A stretch of 53,554 nt of DNA from the NCBI RefSeq assembly GCF_019417665.1, contig NZ_DXUU01000016.1, positions 1 through 53,554 on the forward strand. Direction: 5' to 3'. Of this stretch, positions 32,932 to 41,528 are shown one piece after another. This stretch comes from Ruminococcus sp. (GTDB lineage: Bacteria > Bacillota > Clostridia > Oscillospirales > Ruminococcaceae). Numbering within the stretch: the first letter of the stretch is position 1; each line of letters begins with the position of its first letter. The position numbers and the translations under genes are program-made. Below the pieces are notes generated by a model. It worked only from the letters and a program-made list of their open reading frames with translations. It made no database searches and was not told the DNA's origin.

Positions 32932-33876
32932 TCACTTTTCTGTTGTCACAGTCAGCTGCTGTCCGTTGGACTGAATGCAGACTGTGCCATTTTCGTCTGT
33001 CCGCCAGATCTGTTCGCCGCAGAATTTGGTGAGCCGTGCTATGGCTTCGCTGTGGGGATGCCCATAGGAATTGTCATAGCCGCAGGAGATCACCCCATAG
33101 CTGGGATTGATGGCATAGAGAAAATCATCGGTGGAGGACTCCCGGCTGCCGTGGTGTCCCACCTTCAGGACATCCGCCTGCACATGATCCAGTGCACCGG
33201 ATTCCAGCAGGTCTGTTTCCTCCGGCTTGGAGGCGTCACCGGTAAAGAAAAATCCGGTTTCGCCGCAGGTTAAGTAGGCGCAGATGGAGTAGTCATTGAG
33301 GGAACTGTAATCCTCTCCCGGCGAGGGGATGATCTCCAGCGAAGCACTTCCCAGATCAATGGTCATGGAGACGGCTTCCGTCAGTTCCAGTCCGTTTGCC
33401 TCCACGCCGTCCAGAAAGCTTTCATAGATTCTGGTGGTGGGGATCTGGCTGTCCGGCAGTGCCGGGGTCATGACATTTGCAACAGTCAGATCGTCATATG
33501 CTGCGGCATATTCCAGAATTTTCGGAAGTCCGCCAATATGGTCTGCATGGGGATGGGTGCCGATGATCCAGTCCAGCGTGGTGACGCCGTATTTCTGTAA
33601 ATCGGCAAGGATATCGTCTCCGGCGCTCTGTTCTCCGGCGTCAATGAGGACAGCGGCAGTATCCGTCACAATGAGTGTACTGTCGCCCTGTCCCACGTCC
33701 AGAAAATAGACGGAGCAGCTGCCTTCTCCGACGGTCTCTTCGCCGCCGAATGCCTGGTCGATGGTATCGGTCATATAGATCTCGATATCCTCCAGCGTAC
33801 AGCCGGGCAGGAGAAGTGCTGCAAATGCGGTCAGGAGCGCCGTGATTTTTTTCGGGGTGATGGTTTTGAATTTCGT
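32932..33876 (-). CDS. MBL-fold hydrolase lipoprotein, ComEC-C-terminal type, with apparent ACG start
   Basis: From the first canonical start (ATG at 33774) the protein has no signal. Extending the open frame upstream reveals KFKTITPKKITALLTAFAAL and then LLPGC, a clear lipoprotein signal peptide and lipobox, beginning at an ACG codon (33876-33874). AAGGAGG lies nine bases before that ACG. The mature part is a metallo-beta-lactamase fold like the ComEC/Rec2 nuclease domain: FLDVGQGDSTLI, GTHPHADHIGG (HxHxDH), FFTGDAS and VGHHGSRES. An extracellular nuclease or phosphodiesterase is plausible. It overlaps ygiQ by 46 bases. The total would be 314 residues. Confidence 0.82.
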   Translation of the reverse strand, partial: TKFKTITPKKITALLTAFAALLLPGCTLEDIEIYMTDTIDQAFGGEETVGEGSCSVYFLDVGQGDSTLIVTDTAAVLIDAGEQSAGDDILADLQKYGVTTLDWIIGTHPHADHIGGLPKILEYAAAYDDLTVANVMTPALPDSQIPTTRIYESFLDGVEANGLELTEAVSMTIDLGSASLEIIPSPGEDYSSLNDYSICAYLTCGETGFFFTGDASKPEETDLLESGALDHVQADVLKVGHHGSRESSTDDFLYAINPSYGVISCGYDNSYGHPHSEAIARLTKFCGEQIWRTDENGTVCIQSNGQQLTVTTEK

Positions 33877-35717
33877 GGGGATGCACCTCCTTTGTGTTGT
33901 TTTGGATGGGATGCAGAACGGGGCTTGGCATCCGGTGCTACAAGGCAGCCCGGCTTTGTGCCGATGAGATCCTGCCGTCCTGCCTGCCGCAGTGCAGTCA
34001 GCACAAGCTGCTTGTTCTGCGGCAGATAATATTGCAGCAGTGCACGCTGCATGGCTTTTTCCTGGGGTGTTTTCGGAACATAAACCGGTTCCATGGTATA
34101 GGGGTCTAATTCCGTGTAATACATACAGGTAGAGATGGTTCCTGGCGTAGGGTAGAAGTCCTGAACCTGTTCCGGATGCAGTCCGTGATCTCGGAGGAAG
34201 AGAGAAAGCTTCACGGCTTCCTGCAAGGTGCTCCCCGGATGGGAGGACATGAGATAGGGCACAAGATACTGCTTTTTTCCAATGCTCTTCGTGATCTCAT
34301 AAAATCGTTTCTGGAATGCCTCGTAGCATTCGATGTGAGGCTTGCCCATTTTGTCCAGCACTGCATTGCTGACATGTTCTGGTGCAACTTTCAGCTGACC
34401 ACTGACGTGTTCTGCCACTAGTTCCTTGAAAAAAGTATCATCCGGGTCTGCCATGACATAGTCAAAGCGGATGCCTGAACGGATGAACACACGTTTCACA
34501 CCGGGCAGGGCACGGAGTTTCCGCAGGATATGGAGATATTCCGAGTGATCTACCTGCAATGCCTTACAGGGCTTTGGCGCAAGACATTTCTTTCCTGCAC
34601 ACATGCCGGCTTTCTCCTGCTTCTTGCAGGATGGCAGCCGGAAATTTGCCGTAGGGCCGCCTACATCATGGATATAGCCCTTGAAATTGGGCATGGCAAT
34701 GATCTTTTTTGCTTCATCCAGGATGGATTCCTCACTGCGGCAGGTAATGCGCCGTCCCTGATGGAGGGCAATGGAACAGAAATTGCAGTAACCAAAGCAG
34801 CCCCGGTTATGGGCAATGGAAAACTGTACCTCCTCGATCCCCGGCACGCCGCCTTGCGCATCATACATGGGATGGGGACGCCGCTGGTAGGGCAGGGCAT
34901 AAACGGCATCCAGTTCCTCCTGCGTCAGACTCAGTGCCGGAGGATTCTGCACCAGCATTTTATCTCTGTGGCGCTGGATCACCGTCTTGCCGGTGATTTC
35001 GTCCTGCTGGTCATACTGCTGTCGAGTCGCCTTAGCATAGGCTTTCTTATCCTGGCAGACCTGGGCATAATCCGGACACTGCACTGCACCCCATGGGGTG
35101 TTCACCGGATTGGTAAGATAGCATGTCCCCCGGATGCCGGTGATTTCTCTAATCGGCACACCGTCTGCCAGCTGCTGCGCCAGTTCTGTGATCTGGTGTT
35201 CTCCCATGCCGTACATGAGCAGGTCGGCACCGCTGTCCACGAGAATGGACGGGCGAACGGCATCGTCCCAGTAGTCATAGTGGGCGAACCGCCGGAGGGA
35301 TGCCTCCAGACCGCCGATGGCAATTGCCGCATGGGGATATGCTTTCCGGAGCTGCTGACAATAGGTGATCACGGCACGATCCGGGCGAAGTCCTGCCTTG
35401 CCGCCAGGAGAGTACATGTCATTGCTGCGGCGGCGCTTAGCAGAAGTGTAGTGCGCCACCATGGAGTCAATATTGCCGCCGGTCACAAGAAAGGCAAGCC
35501 TCGGCTCGCCGAAGCGTTGGAAATCCTGTGTACTGTGCCAGTTCGGCTGGGCAATGACAGCCACGCTGTAGCCCTGGGACTGGAGTAGTCGGGTGATGAT
35601 CGCCGCACCGAAGCTGGGATGATCCACATAGGCATCGCCGGTGATGTAGACGAAATCCGGCTGGGATACGCCGGTTTCCAGGAGTTCCTGTTTTGTGATA
35701 GGGAGAAAGTTGGTCAT
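33831..35717 (-). CDS. ygiQ: YgiQ family radical SAM protein
   Basis: A 628-residue radical SAM protein of the YgiQ/UPF0313 family. AAGGAGG lies nine bases before the ATG at 35717; an in-frame GTG at 35726 is too close to it. Residues 1-200 form a cobalamin-binding-like N-terminal domain (TGDAYVDHPSFGAAIITRLL). The [4Fe-4S] cysteines are in HNRGCFGYCNFCSI (CX3CX2C, about residue 305). The C-terminus is basic and low-complexity (PRNSKPSPRKKSRRS). No established substrate for this family. Confidence 0.9.
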   Translation of the reverse strand: MTNFLPITKQELLETGVSQPDFVYITGDAYVDHPSFGAAIITRLLQSQGYSVAVIAQPNWHSTQDFQRFGEPRLAFLVTGGNIDSMVAHYTSAKRRRSNDMYSPGGKAGLRPDRAVITYCQQLRKAYPHAAIAIGGLEASLRRFAHYDYWDDAVRPSILVDSGADLLMYGMGEHQITELAQQLADGVPIREITGIRGTCYLTNPVNTPWGAVQCPDYAQVCQDKKAYAKATRQQYDQQDEITGKTVIQRHRDKMLVQNPPALSLTQEELDAVYALPYQRRPHPMYDAQGGVPGIEEVQFSIAHNRGCFGYCNFCSIALHQGRRITCRSEESILDEAKKIIAMPNFKGYIHDVGGPTANFRLPSCKKQEKAGMCAGKKCLAPKPCKALQVDHSEYLHILRKLRALPGVKRVFIRSGIRFDYVMADPDDTFFKELVAEHVSGQLKVAPEHVSNAVLDKMGKPHIECYEAFQKRFYEITKSIGKKQYLVPYLMSSHPGSTLQEAVKLSLFLRDHGLHPEQVQDFYPTPGTISTCMYYTELDPYTMEPVYVPKTPQEKAMQRALLQYYLPQNKQLVLTALRQAGRQDLIGTKPGCLVAPDAKPRSASHPKQHKGGASPRNSKPSPRKKSRRS

Positions 35718-35778
35718 GGGGTGCACCTCCTTTTTGGGGCTATAGGATTATATCTGTTTGCTGGCGAATTATATCCGC

Positions 35779-36270
35779 CTACGTGATTGATGTATCATCA
35801 CAGTGCTGTGCGATCCATTTGATTGGATTATCCTGAATGTACTGCCATGCGTTTCGGTATTCCTTTTCATTTCGCAGGATTCTGTCATAAAAGGATTTCT
35901 GCCAGATGGAAAACCCGATTTGTTTGGTGATTGCACCTTTGAATTGCTTAACGACCCGTGATAATGTAGGGGCGAACTGTGTTCGCCCGTTTTCATCGGG
36001 AAGAATCAACAAGATCATGTGAATGTGGTCTGGCATGATACAATATTTATTGACTATCACGTTGGGATATATGGTATCTAATTTTTTTATTTCCTGCGAA
36101 ACAACTTTGCCAATATTGGATAGTTTCGGGTGAACGCAGTTCGCCCCTACAGTTTCCCACAAACAGATGTCGGAAAGGGCAACGCAGATCGTGACAAAAT
36201 AGGCACCGCAGGAGGCATAATCATAGTTCTCCAGACGATTTTTCTTTCTCGCAGGATGTTCCGTATTCAC
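35779..36270 (-). CDS. REP-associated tyrosine transposase (RAYT, TnpA-REP)
   Basis: A 163-residue Y1 transposase: RLENYDYASCGAYFVTICV at the start, the HUH-type motif IMPDHIHMILLIL in the centre, and WQKSFYDRILRNEKEYRNAW with the likely catalytic tyrosine towards the end. The GTG start overlaps the ftsK stop (GTGA), so it is translationally coupled to ftsK. Two REP-like palindromes lie inside the coding sequence and are translated as GANCVHPKL and GRTQFAPTL. REP palindromes of the same sequence occur at 22280-22302. RAYTs are single-copy housekeeping-like enzymes thought to spread REP sequences. Confidence 0.9.
   Translation of the reverse strand: MNTEHPARKKNRLENYDYASCGAYFVTICVALSDICLWETVGANCVHPKLSNIGKVVSQEIKKLDTIYPNVIVNKYCIMPDHIHMILLILPDENGRTQFAPTLSRVVKQFKGAITKQIGFSIWQKSFYDRILRNEKEYRNAWQYIQDNPIKWIAQHCDDTSIT
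35966..35988 (-). repeat. REP palindrome inside the RAYT gene (3' copy)
   Basis: On the plus strand GTAGGGGCGAAC, TG, then TGTTCGCCC; the stem is GGGCGAAC/GTTCGCCC. It is inverted relative to the other copy at 36128-36150. Confidence 0.85.
36128..36150 (+). repeat. REP palindrome inside the RAYT gene (5' copy)
   Basis: GGGTGAACGCAGTTCGCCCC plus TAC; the same palindrome as at 22280-22302 (GGCCGAACAATGTTCGCCCC plus TAC), with one arm diverged. Confidence 0.85.
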
Positions 36271-38837
36271 TGTAATCTCCGCATTTTCCGTTCCGCCAGC
36301 TGTTCCTTGGTCATGAGTACCTTTCTGGGTTTTGCACCCTCATAAGGACCAATGATGCCCATTTGTTCCAGTTCATCCATCATCCGTGCGGCACGGGCAT
36401 AGCCCAGCTTCAGCCGCCGCTGGAGTGCAGAGGTGGATGCCTGTCCGGCTTCGACAACTACTTCAATGGCACGCTCCAGGACATCCTCGTCGCTGCCGGG
36501 CTCTGGTGCACCATTTGTTTCGGCGGCGGCTTTCATCTCCTTCTGCTCTGCCTTGGTGACCGGAATATTCTGTTCTACTTGTTCCATAATTTCATCGCTG
36601 TAATTGCTCTGTGTCTGTGCCTTGATGAATTCCACCACTTTTTCAATCTCCTTGGTGGAAGTGAAACAGCCCTGAACACGAACCGGCTTGATCTTGCCGT
36701 TGGGCAGATAGAGCATGTCACCGTGTCCCAGCAGTTTTTCCGCACCGCCGGTATCCAGGATGGTTCTGGAGTCGACCTGTGACATGACGGAAAGGGCGAT
36801 ACGGCTCGGAATATTTGCTTTGATCAGACCGGTGATGATATCCGTCGTCGGTCGCTGAGTGGCAATGATCAGATGCATTCCTGCCGCACGTGCTTTCTGT
36901 GCCAGGCGGCAGATGGCATCTTCTACTTCTTTGGAAGTGGTCATCATCAGGTCTGCCAACTCGTCAATAATTACTACGATCTGGGGCATGGGCTCTAGTT
37001 CACTGCCCGGCTGTGCCGCTGCGGCGTTGTAATCTCCCAGGTCACGGACGCTGTGTTCCGCAAAGAGATTGTACCGCCGCTGCATTTCCTGCACTGCCCA
37101 GTTCAGGGCACCGGCAGCCTTTTTCGGGTCGGTGACTACCGGGATCAGCAGGTGGGGAATGCCCTCGTATACCGTGAATTCGACGATCTTCGGGTCAATG
37201 AGGATGAGCTTTACCTCGTCCGGTGTGGCGTGGTACAGAATGCTCATGATAATGGAATTGGTGCAGACGGATTTACCGGAACCGGTAGCGCCGGCAATGA
37301 TCATATGGGGCAGACGTGCAATGTCTCCCACAATGGCATTTCCGGCAATGTCCCGTCCTACGGCAAAGGTCAGCTTGCTCTTGGAATTTTTGAAATTGTC
37401 ACTCTCCAGGATTTCCCGGAGGGAAACGGTGTCTTTGTGATTGTTGGGCACCTCGATGCCGATGGCAGGCTTTCCCGGTATGGGGGCTTCCATGCGGACA
37501 CCCTGTGCCGCCAGGGAAAGGGCAATGTCATCTGCCAGACCGGTGATCTTGGAGACCTTGATGCCGGCGGCAGGCTGGATCTCATAGCGTGTGACAGAAG
37601 GACCCCGTGAAATGCCTGTGATCCGCACGGTCACACCGAAGCTTTTCAGGGTGTCTGCCAGAATGCCGGCATTTTCTTTCAGTTCCTGTTCCGCAGCCGG
37701 GTCCCCTGCACGGCTGATGCCTGTCTGCAAAAAGTCCAGAGGCGGTATCTGATAGGGACGCACCGGCGGTACCGGTGGCGCTGCCTGCGCCGGGGATTCG
37801 TCTTCCGGCTGAAACAGCTCCGGCGGGTCTGTCAGCAGCTCTTCCGGGGATACAATGGCAGCATTTCCGCCGCCGTCCGGGGGCAGGGGAATGTCTACAT
37901 CCATGTCATATGCCGGTGTATATGGCTCTGCCGGGTCAGGCTGACCATAGCTGTCATGTATCATTGCCTCCAGATCCGGCGGCAGGGGAGAGCTGTCCTG
38001 TATAAAGTCCGGTACTTCCGGTACAGCTGGTTCTGCTGACGGGATGGGTTCCGGCTGGGGTTCTGCTTTTTCTCTGCGGCGGCGTTTTCTGGGAGATTCC
38101 TCCGGCGGGAGGAAAAACTCCGGCTCTTCCGGGGGAATGTCATTTTCATCGATATCATCTGCCCAGTCCGGTTCACGCCGCCAGAGTTCCCGCAGCTTGC
38201 GGAAGGGCAGAAGAATGTATTGAAACAGCTGGCGCATACTCAGATCCAGCATCCACATGATTGCGACAAAGAGGAGAACCACAATGAGAATGCGTGCTCC
38301 CGTTGTGCCGAGGATCCGGATGAGGGGATAGGCGAGGACTGCACTGATGACGCCGCCGCTCTGAAAAGCGTCCTCGGCGCCGGTTTCGTATAAGTAGCCG
38401 ACAGCACGGAAAAAGGATTTTTTCTCGATCTCGCCGACAAAGAGGATCTGTACAAAGCTGCTGGTCAGAATGGTCAGTCCCAGGCTGAAGATCAGCCGTT
38501 TTGGGAGAGACATGCCCGTGCGCTTTTCCGTATAATAGGCGGACACCAGCAGGATAATGGGTACCAGGATAATGGAAAAGCCGAACAGCCCCCGGACAAA
38601 CCGGTGGAGGACATACCAGCCGGCGCTGCCCTGAATGAATGCAATGAGGAAAAACAGCACTGCGCTTGCAAATAAGATCACAGACTGAAATTTGGTGTTG
38701 CCGTTTTGCTGTCGGTTCAGTTTTTCCAGAGCCTCTTCTTTTGCAGTGCGTGCTGTATTATCATTTGTCTTTTTTGCGGCAGGCTTTTTTTTCGCCGCCG
38801 GTTTTTTCTTTTTGGTGGAAGCGGATTTCTGTGCCAA
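36267..38837 (-). CDS. ftsK: DNA translocase FtsK/SpoIIIE
   Basis: An 856-residue DNA pump that clears chromosome termini from the septum. It starts with a TTG at 38837 (AAAGG eight bases before). A Lys/Ala/Pro-rich tail (1-40) precedes four membrane segments (about 50-210), a proline/acid-rich linker (about 225-400), and the motor with Walker A GATGSGKSVCTN (about residue 525) and Walker B VVIIDELADLMM. The C-terminal winged-helix gamma domain (about 790-850) carries QRRLKLGYARAARMMDELEQ. Its stop overlaps the RAYT start. It lies 28 bases downstream of tepA. Confidence 0.96.
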   Translation of the reverse strand: MAQKSASTKKKKPAAKKKPAAKKTNDNTARTAKEEALEKLNRQQNGNTKFQSVILFASAVLFFLIAFIQGSAGWYVLHRFVRGLFGFSIILVPIILLVSAYYTEKRTGMSLPKRLIFSLGLTILTSSFVQILFVGEIEKKSFFRAVGYLYETGAEDAFQSGGVISAVLAYPLIRILGTTGARILIVVLLFVAIMWMLDLSMRQLFQYILLPFRKLRELWRREPDWADDIDENDIPPEEPEFFLPPEESPRKRRRREKAEPQPEPIPSAEPAVPEVPDFIQDSSPLPPDLEAMIHDSYGQPDPAEPYTPAYDMDVDIPLPPDGGGNAAIVSPEELLTDPPELFQPEDESPAQAAPPVPPVRPYQIPPLDFLQTGISRAGDPAAEQELKENAGILADTLKSFGVTVRITGISRGPSVTRYEIQPAAGIKVSKITGLADDIALSLAAQGVRMEAPIPGKPAIGIEVPNNHKDTVSLREILESDNFKNSKSKLTFAVGRDIAGNAIVGDIARLPHMIIAGATGSGKSVCTNSIIMSILYHATPDEVKLILIDPKIVEFTVYEGIPHLLIPVVTDPKKAAGALNWAVQEMQRRYNLFAEHSVRDLGDYNAAAAQPGSELEPMPQIVVIIDELADLMMTTSKEVEDAICRLAQKARAAGMHLIIATQRPTTDIITGLIKANIPSRIALSVMSQVDSRTILDTGGAEKLLGHGDMLYLPNGKIKPVRVQGCFTSTKEIEKVVEFIKAQTQSNYSDEIMEQVEQNIPVTKAEQKEMKAAAETNGAPEPGSDEDVLERAIEVVVEAGQASTSALQRRLKLGYARAARMMDELEQMGIIGPYEGAKPRKVLMTKEQLAERKMRRLQ

Positions 38838-38865
38838 TTCGTTTGCCTTTCTGTGCAGAAGCCGA

Positions 38866-39603
38866 TCATGCCGGCGGCAGTGCGTCGGGATATCTCGGCT
38901 CCCGGGTTTCGATCAGATGATAGAGCGCTTCTATGGCATCGTGGAGTGTGCCAAGCCGGTCGATGAGACCGCAGGCGACAGCTTCTTCCCCGGAGATCAC
39001 AGTGCCGATATCGGTGGCAAGCTCCTGGGTGTTCATCATCATTTGTTCCAGGGTCTTGGGGTCAATGGAACTGTTCCGGGTGATAAAGCCGGTGATGCGC
39101 TCCTGGATTTTTTCAAAATAGACCACGGTCTGGGGTACTCCCAGTACCAGTCCATTGGTGCGGACAGGATGCACGGTCATGGAAGCGGACGGGACGATCA
39201 TGGAAATGTCTGCGCTCACTGCCATGGGGATGCCAATGGAGTGACCGCCGCCGATGACCAGAGAGACCGTAGGCGTTTTCATGCCGGAGATCATCTCTGC
39301 AATGGCAAGACCAGCCTCTACATCGCCGCCCATGGTGTTCAGGACGACCAATAGTCCCTCCACATTGCGATCCTGTTCAATGGCGACCAGTGCCGGGAGA
39401 ATATGCTCATATTTGGTGGTTTTGGTGTCGTCCGGCAGGATATTGTGCCCTTCCACCTGTCCGATCACGGTCAGACAGTGGATGAGATGCTTTGCGTTCT
39501 GGGTGCGGACGGCACCGGTCTCTTCGATGAGCTGTGCCTGATCCAGCTGCTCATCAGTGTTGGTTTTGGGATCAGAAGTATTGTGCTTATGATTTTCTGA
39601 CAT
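38866..39603 (-). CDS. TepA/YmfB-type ClpP-fold serine protease
   Basis: A 245-residue ClpP-fold protein from the ATG at 39603, with AAAGGAG nine bases before it. The catalytic serine is in GGGHSIGIPMAVSAD and the histidine in SMTVHPVRTNG; LNTMGGDVEAGLAIAEMISG is the usual ClpP-like segment. It matches the TepA group (translocation-enhancing protein, B. subtilis YmfB), which in Bacillus also sits directly upstream of the ftsK homologue spoIIIE. Its substrate is not well defined. Confidence 0.9.
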   Translation of the reverse strand: MSENHKHNTSDPKTNTDEQLDQAQLIEETGAVRTQNAKHLIHCLTVIGQVEGHNILPDDTKTTKYEHILPALVAIEQDRNVEGLLVVLNTMGGDVEAGLAIAEMISGMKTPTVSLVIGGGHSIGIPMAVSADISMIVPSASMTVHPVRTNGLVLGVPQTVVYFEKIQERITGFITRNSSIDPKTLEQMMMNTQELATDIGTVISGEEAVACGLIDRLGTLHDAIEALYHLIETREPRYPDALPPA

Positions 39604-39628
39604 AGGGATTCGCTCCTTTGCAAACGGT

Positions 39629-39657
39629 TTTAGGCAATACCGCACAAAGCTGCCGGC
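39629..39657. repeat. Lone end of the 172-bp MITE family
   Basis: TTTAGGCAATACCGCACAAAG followed by CTGCCGGC matches the outer right end (reverse complement) of the element at 44321-44492. No second end is found nearby, so it is a decayed or partial copy. Confidence 0.6.
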
Positions 39658-39747
39658 GTTCTTTGTACAGTGTTTCCTTTGATTTCAGTTTGCCCGTCAG
39701 AGTAGAAGTTATGCGAAACAAAAGACAATACTTCCAGCATACTTCTA

Positions 39748-39775
39748 ATTATAACACAACTGCTGAAAAAGTCAA
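39748..39775 (-). promoter_or_regulatory. Promoter for tepA-ftsK
   Basis: On the minus strand TTGACT (39775-39770), 16-base spacer, TATAAT (39753-39748), 145 bases upstream of the tepA start. Confidence 0.8.
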
Positions 39776-39833
39776 GGGAGCGAGAAAATCGGATTGAAAG
39801 TGAACATTAAAACGTTCCAATTGTTTTAGAACA

Positions 39834-39869
39834 TAAAAAACCACCAACAGCGCACTGTCGGTGGTTTTT
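39834..39869. terminator. Terminator between the dockerin operon and tepA
   Basis: AAAAAACCACCAACAG pairs with GTCGGTGGTTTTT around a CGCACT loop (one G-T pair). It ends the dockerin transcript on the minus strand. Confidence 0.88.
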
Positions 39870-39890
39870 ATAAAGTAAGCTATAGGAAGT

Positions 39891-40637
39891 TTATTTGGTT
39901 ACATCAGAGTCAAAATAGTATTTTCCATTGCAAAAGAATATTTCTTCAACATCCTTATTGACAGACCAATTTGCATAAAAACAGAGAAAGCTATATGCAT
40001 CATCAATGGTAATTAAACCATCTGCATTAAGATCTAATAAGTTAAACTCTAGTGGTGTGAGATAGAGCTCTTCATAGGGCGTATACGAATCAAACAGCAT
40101 GATTCGGCATACTTCCTCATACAGCTTAGCGTCTTCTATTGGGTCAAGTCGTTGCTCTGTACCAATGGCTTCACAGGCATAGATTTCGGGTTCTCTCGTA
40201 TCCCATCCTGAAATACTGAAACTAACTCCTTGGGGGAATTCATAAACAGGCTCATCCGTGATATTTAAAGAATTGCCAACACTGGTATGGGCATATATGC
40301 GCAGCATCAGCCAAGCTGCTGTAAGATCAGTAGAACCGGTTTTCATAATATCGCCTAGGGCATATTTCTGATTCTCATGAATCCAGTCTGCATCAGCCTG
40401 ATCTACCGTGCCGTCTTCATTTACATCAGCCAGCGTCAGTTGTTTTTCGGTAAAAGAGACGTCACCAGCATGAAGATGGCGAGAGAGCAGAGCAGCATCG
40501 TGACCGCTGACATAACCGTCCATGTCCACATCACCGAGCGGATAAACAGTCTCTTCACTGCTTGCGGACAGGATGGGAAGTGCGGAGACAGTCATCACAG
40601 CGGCTGTCAGAGCTGAGATTACTTTTCTTTTTTTCAT
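39891..40637 (-). CDS. Secreted dockerin protein
   Basis: A 248-residue exported protein starting MKKRKVISALTAAVMTVSAL with a signal peptide to about residue 26. A dockerin follows immediately: LGDVDMDGYVSGHDAALLSRHL and LADVNEDGTVDQADADWIHE, two calcium-loop (DxDxDG) repeats. A third loop, LLDLNADGLITIDDAYSFLCF, is near the C-terminus. No catalytic module is recognised; the region between (about 95-200) is of unknown fold. Dockerins plug into cohesins of a scaffold, so this may be a structural or cell-surface component. AAGGAGG precedes the start at 40637. Confidence 0.8.
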   Translation of the reverse strand: MKKRKVISALTAAVMTVSALPILSASSEETVYPLGDVDMDGYVSGHDAALLSRHLHAGDVSFTEKQLTLADVNEDGTVDQADADWIHENQKYALGDIMKTGSTDLTAAWLMLRIYAHTSVGNSLNITDEPVYEFPQGVSFSISGWDTREPEIYACEAIGTEQRLDPIEDAKLYEEVCRIMLFDSYTPYEELYLTPLEFNLLDLNADGLITIDDAYSFLCFYANWSVNKDVEEIFFCNGKYYFDSDVTK

Positions 40638-40667
40638 AAAAGCCTCCTTAAAAATATACAAATTTGA

Positions 40668-41507
40668 TTAGCACACTATCTTGACAGACGGAACTTTTCC
40701 AAGATAATCACTTGCATAAGACGAGCCTACAGATGCGTGTGTGTAATACAATAAAATCTCATTTGAATCGTCATAATCTATGATATCATCACCATTTGTA
40801 TCTGCTATAGCAGCGCTTATATAAGCGTTATTTACCAAACCTAAATATTTACCACCGCTAATTAAATCTGCACGGTTATCTTTTAAGTGTGCATTTAATT
40901 TGGCAGTAGTTGTGCTTACCGCCTGAACTTCACTTAAAATGGTTTTTACTAAATAAGCATCATTCAATCCAATTCCATCATCACCATCCAGGTCACCGAC
41001 CATGCCTTCTTTGATGCCAAATGCAGCATCAACTGCTACACCTTTATAGCTTTCATCGCCTTTATTTAAGTTTTCAGAATCTGACTTATAGCGATAAACA
41101 CCAACTTCAAATTCATGATCTGCTGCAGCATCACCGTTGATCGTAAAATTTAATTCAACGGTGAAATCATAATGATTATCGCTCCCAGCAGCCATGAATA
41201 TAGTGGATATTTCATCTCCCATCCCAACATTAAGCCAAGGGGACTTAGTATAGCTTAGTGGCACGCAATTACTATCATACGTTACGGACATTCCTAAGAT
41301 GCAAAAGCCAGGATTATTTATAGAATTAATGCTCAATTTATAGCGGTTTGTATATCCGCTGACTTTCTCTACAGATACTTCGTAATCGAATTCTGATCCT
41401 GGAACAATTGAAGGCGTGATTGCACTTGCTGATATCGTACCAACACTCACTGCAAGCATTGAACTTGCAATGATACTTGCCATAAACTTTGAAATAATCT
41501 TCTTCAT
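40668..41507 (-). CDS. Secreted cohesin-like plus dockerin protein
   Basis: A 279-residue exported protein starting MKKIISKFMASIIASSMLAV (signal to about residue 29). Residues 35-165 look like a cohesin-type beta-sandwich (NPGFCILGMSVTYDSN, then a hydrophobic beta strand pattern). A split dockerin follows: VGDLDGDDGIGLNDAYLVKTIL, about 45 residues, then IADTNGDDIIDYDDSNEILL. It shares the segment Y-T/A-H-x-SVG with the downstream dockerin protein, 30 bases away, so the two form an operon. The gene is more AT-rich than the window average. The cohesin call is by pattern and needs structure prediction. Confidence 0.65.
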   Translation of the reverse strand: MKKIISKFMASIIASSMLAVSVGTISASAITPSIVPGSEFDYEVSVEKVSGYTNRYKLSINSINNPGFCILGMSVTYDSNCVPLSYTKSPWLNVGMGDEISTIFMAAGSDNHYDFTVELNFTINGDAAADHEFEVGVYRYKSDSENLNKGDESYKGVAVDAAFGIKEGMVGDLDGDDGIGLNDAYLVKTILSEVQAVSTTTAKLNAHLKDNRADLISGGKYLGLVNNAYISAAIADTNGDDIIDYDDSNEILLYYTHASVGSSYASDYLGKVPSVKIVC

Positions 41508-41528
41508 CACTTTATATCTTTCTTTCAA

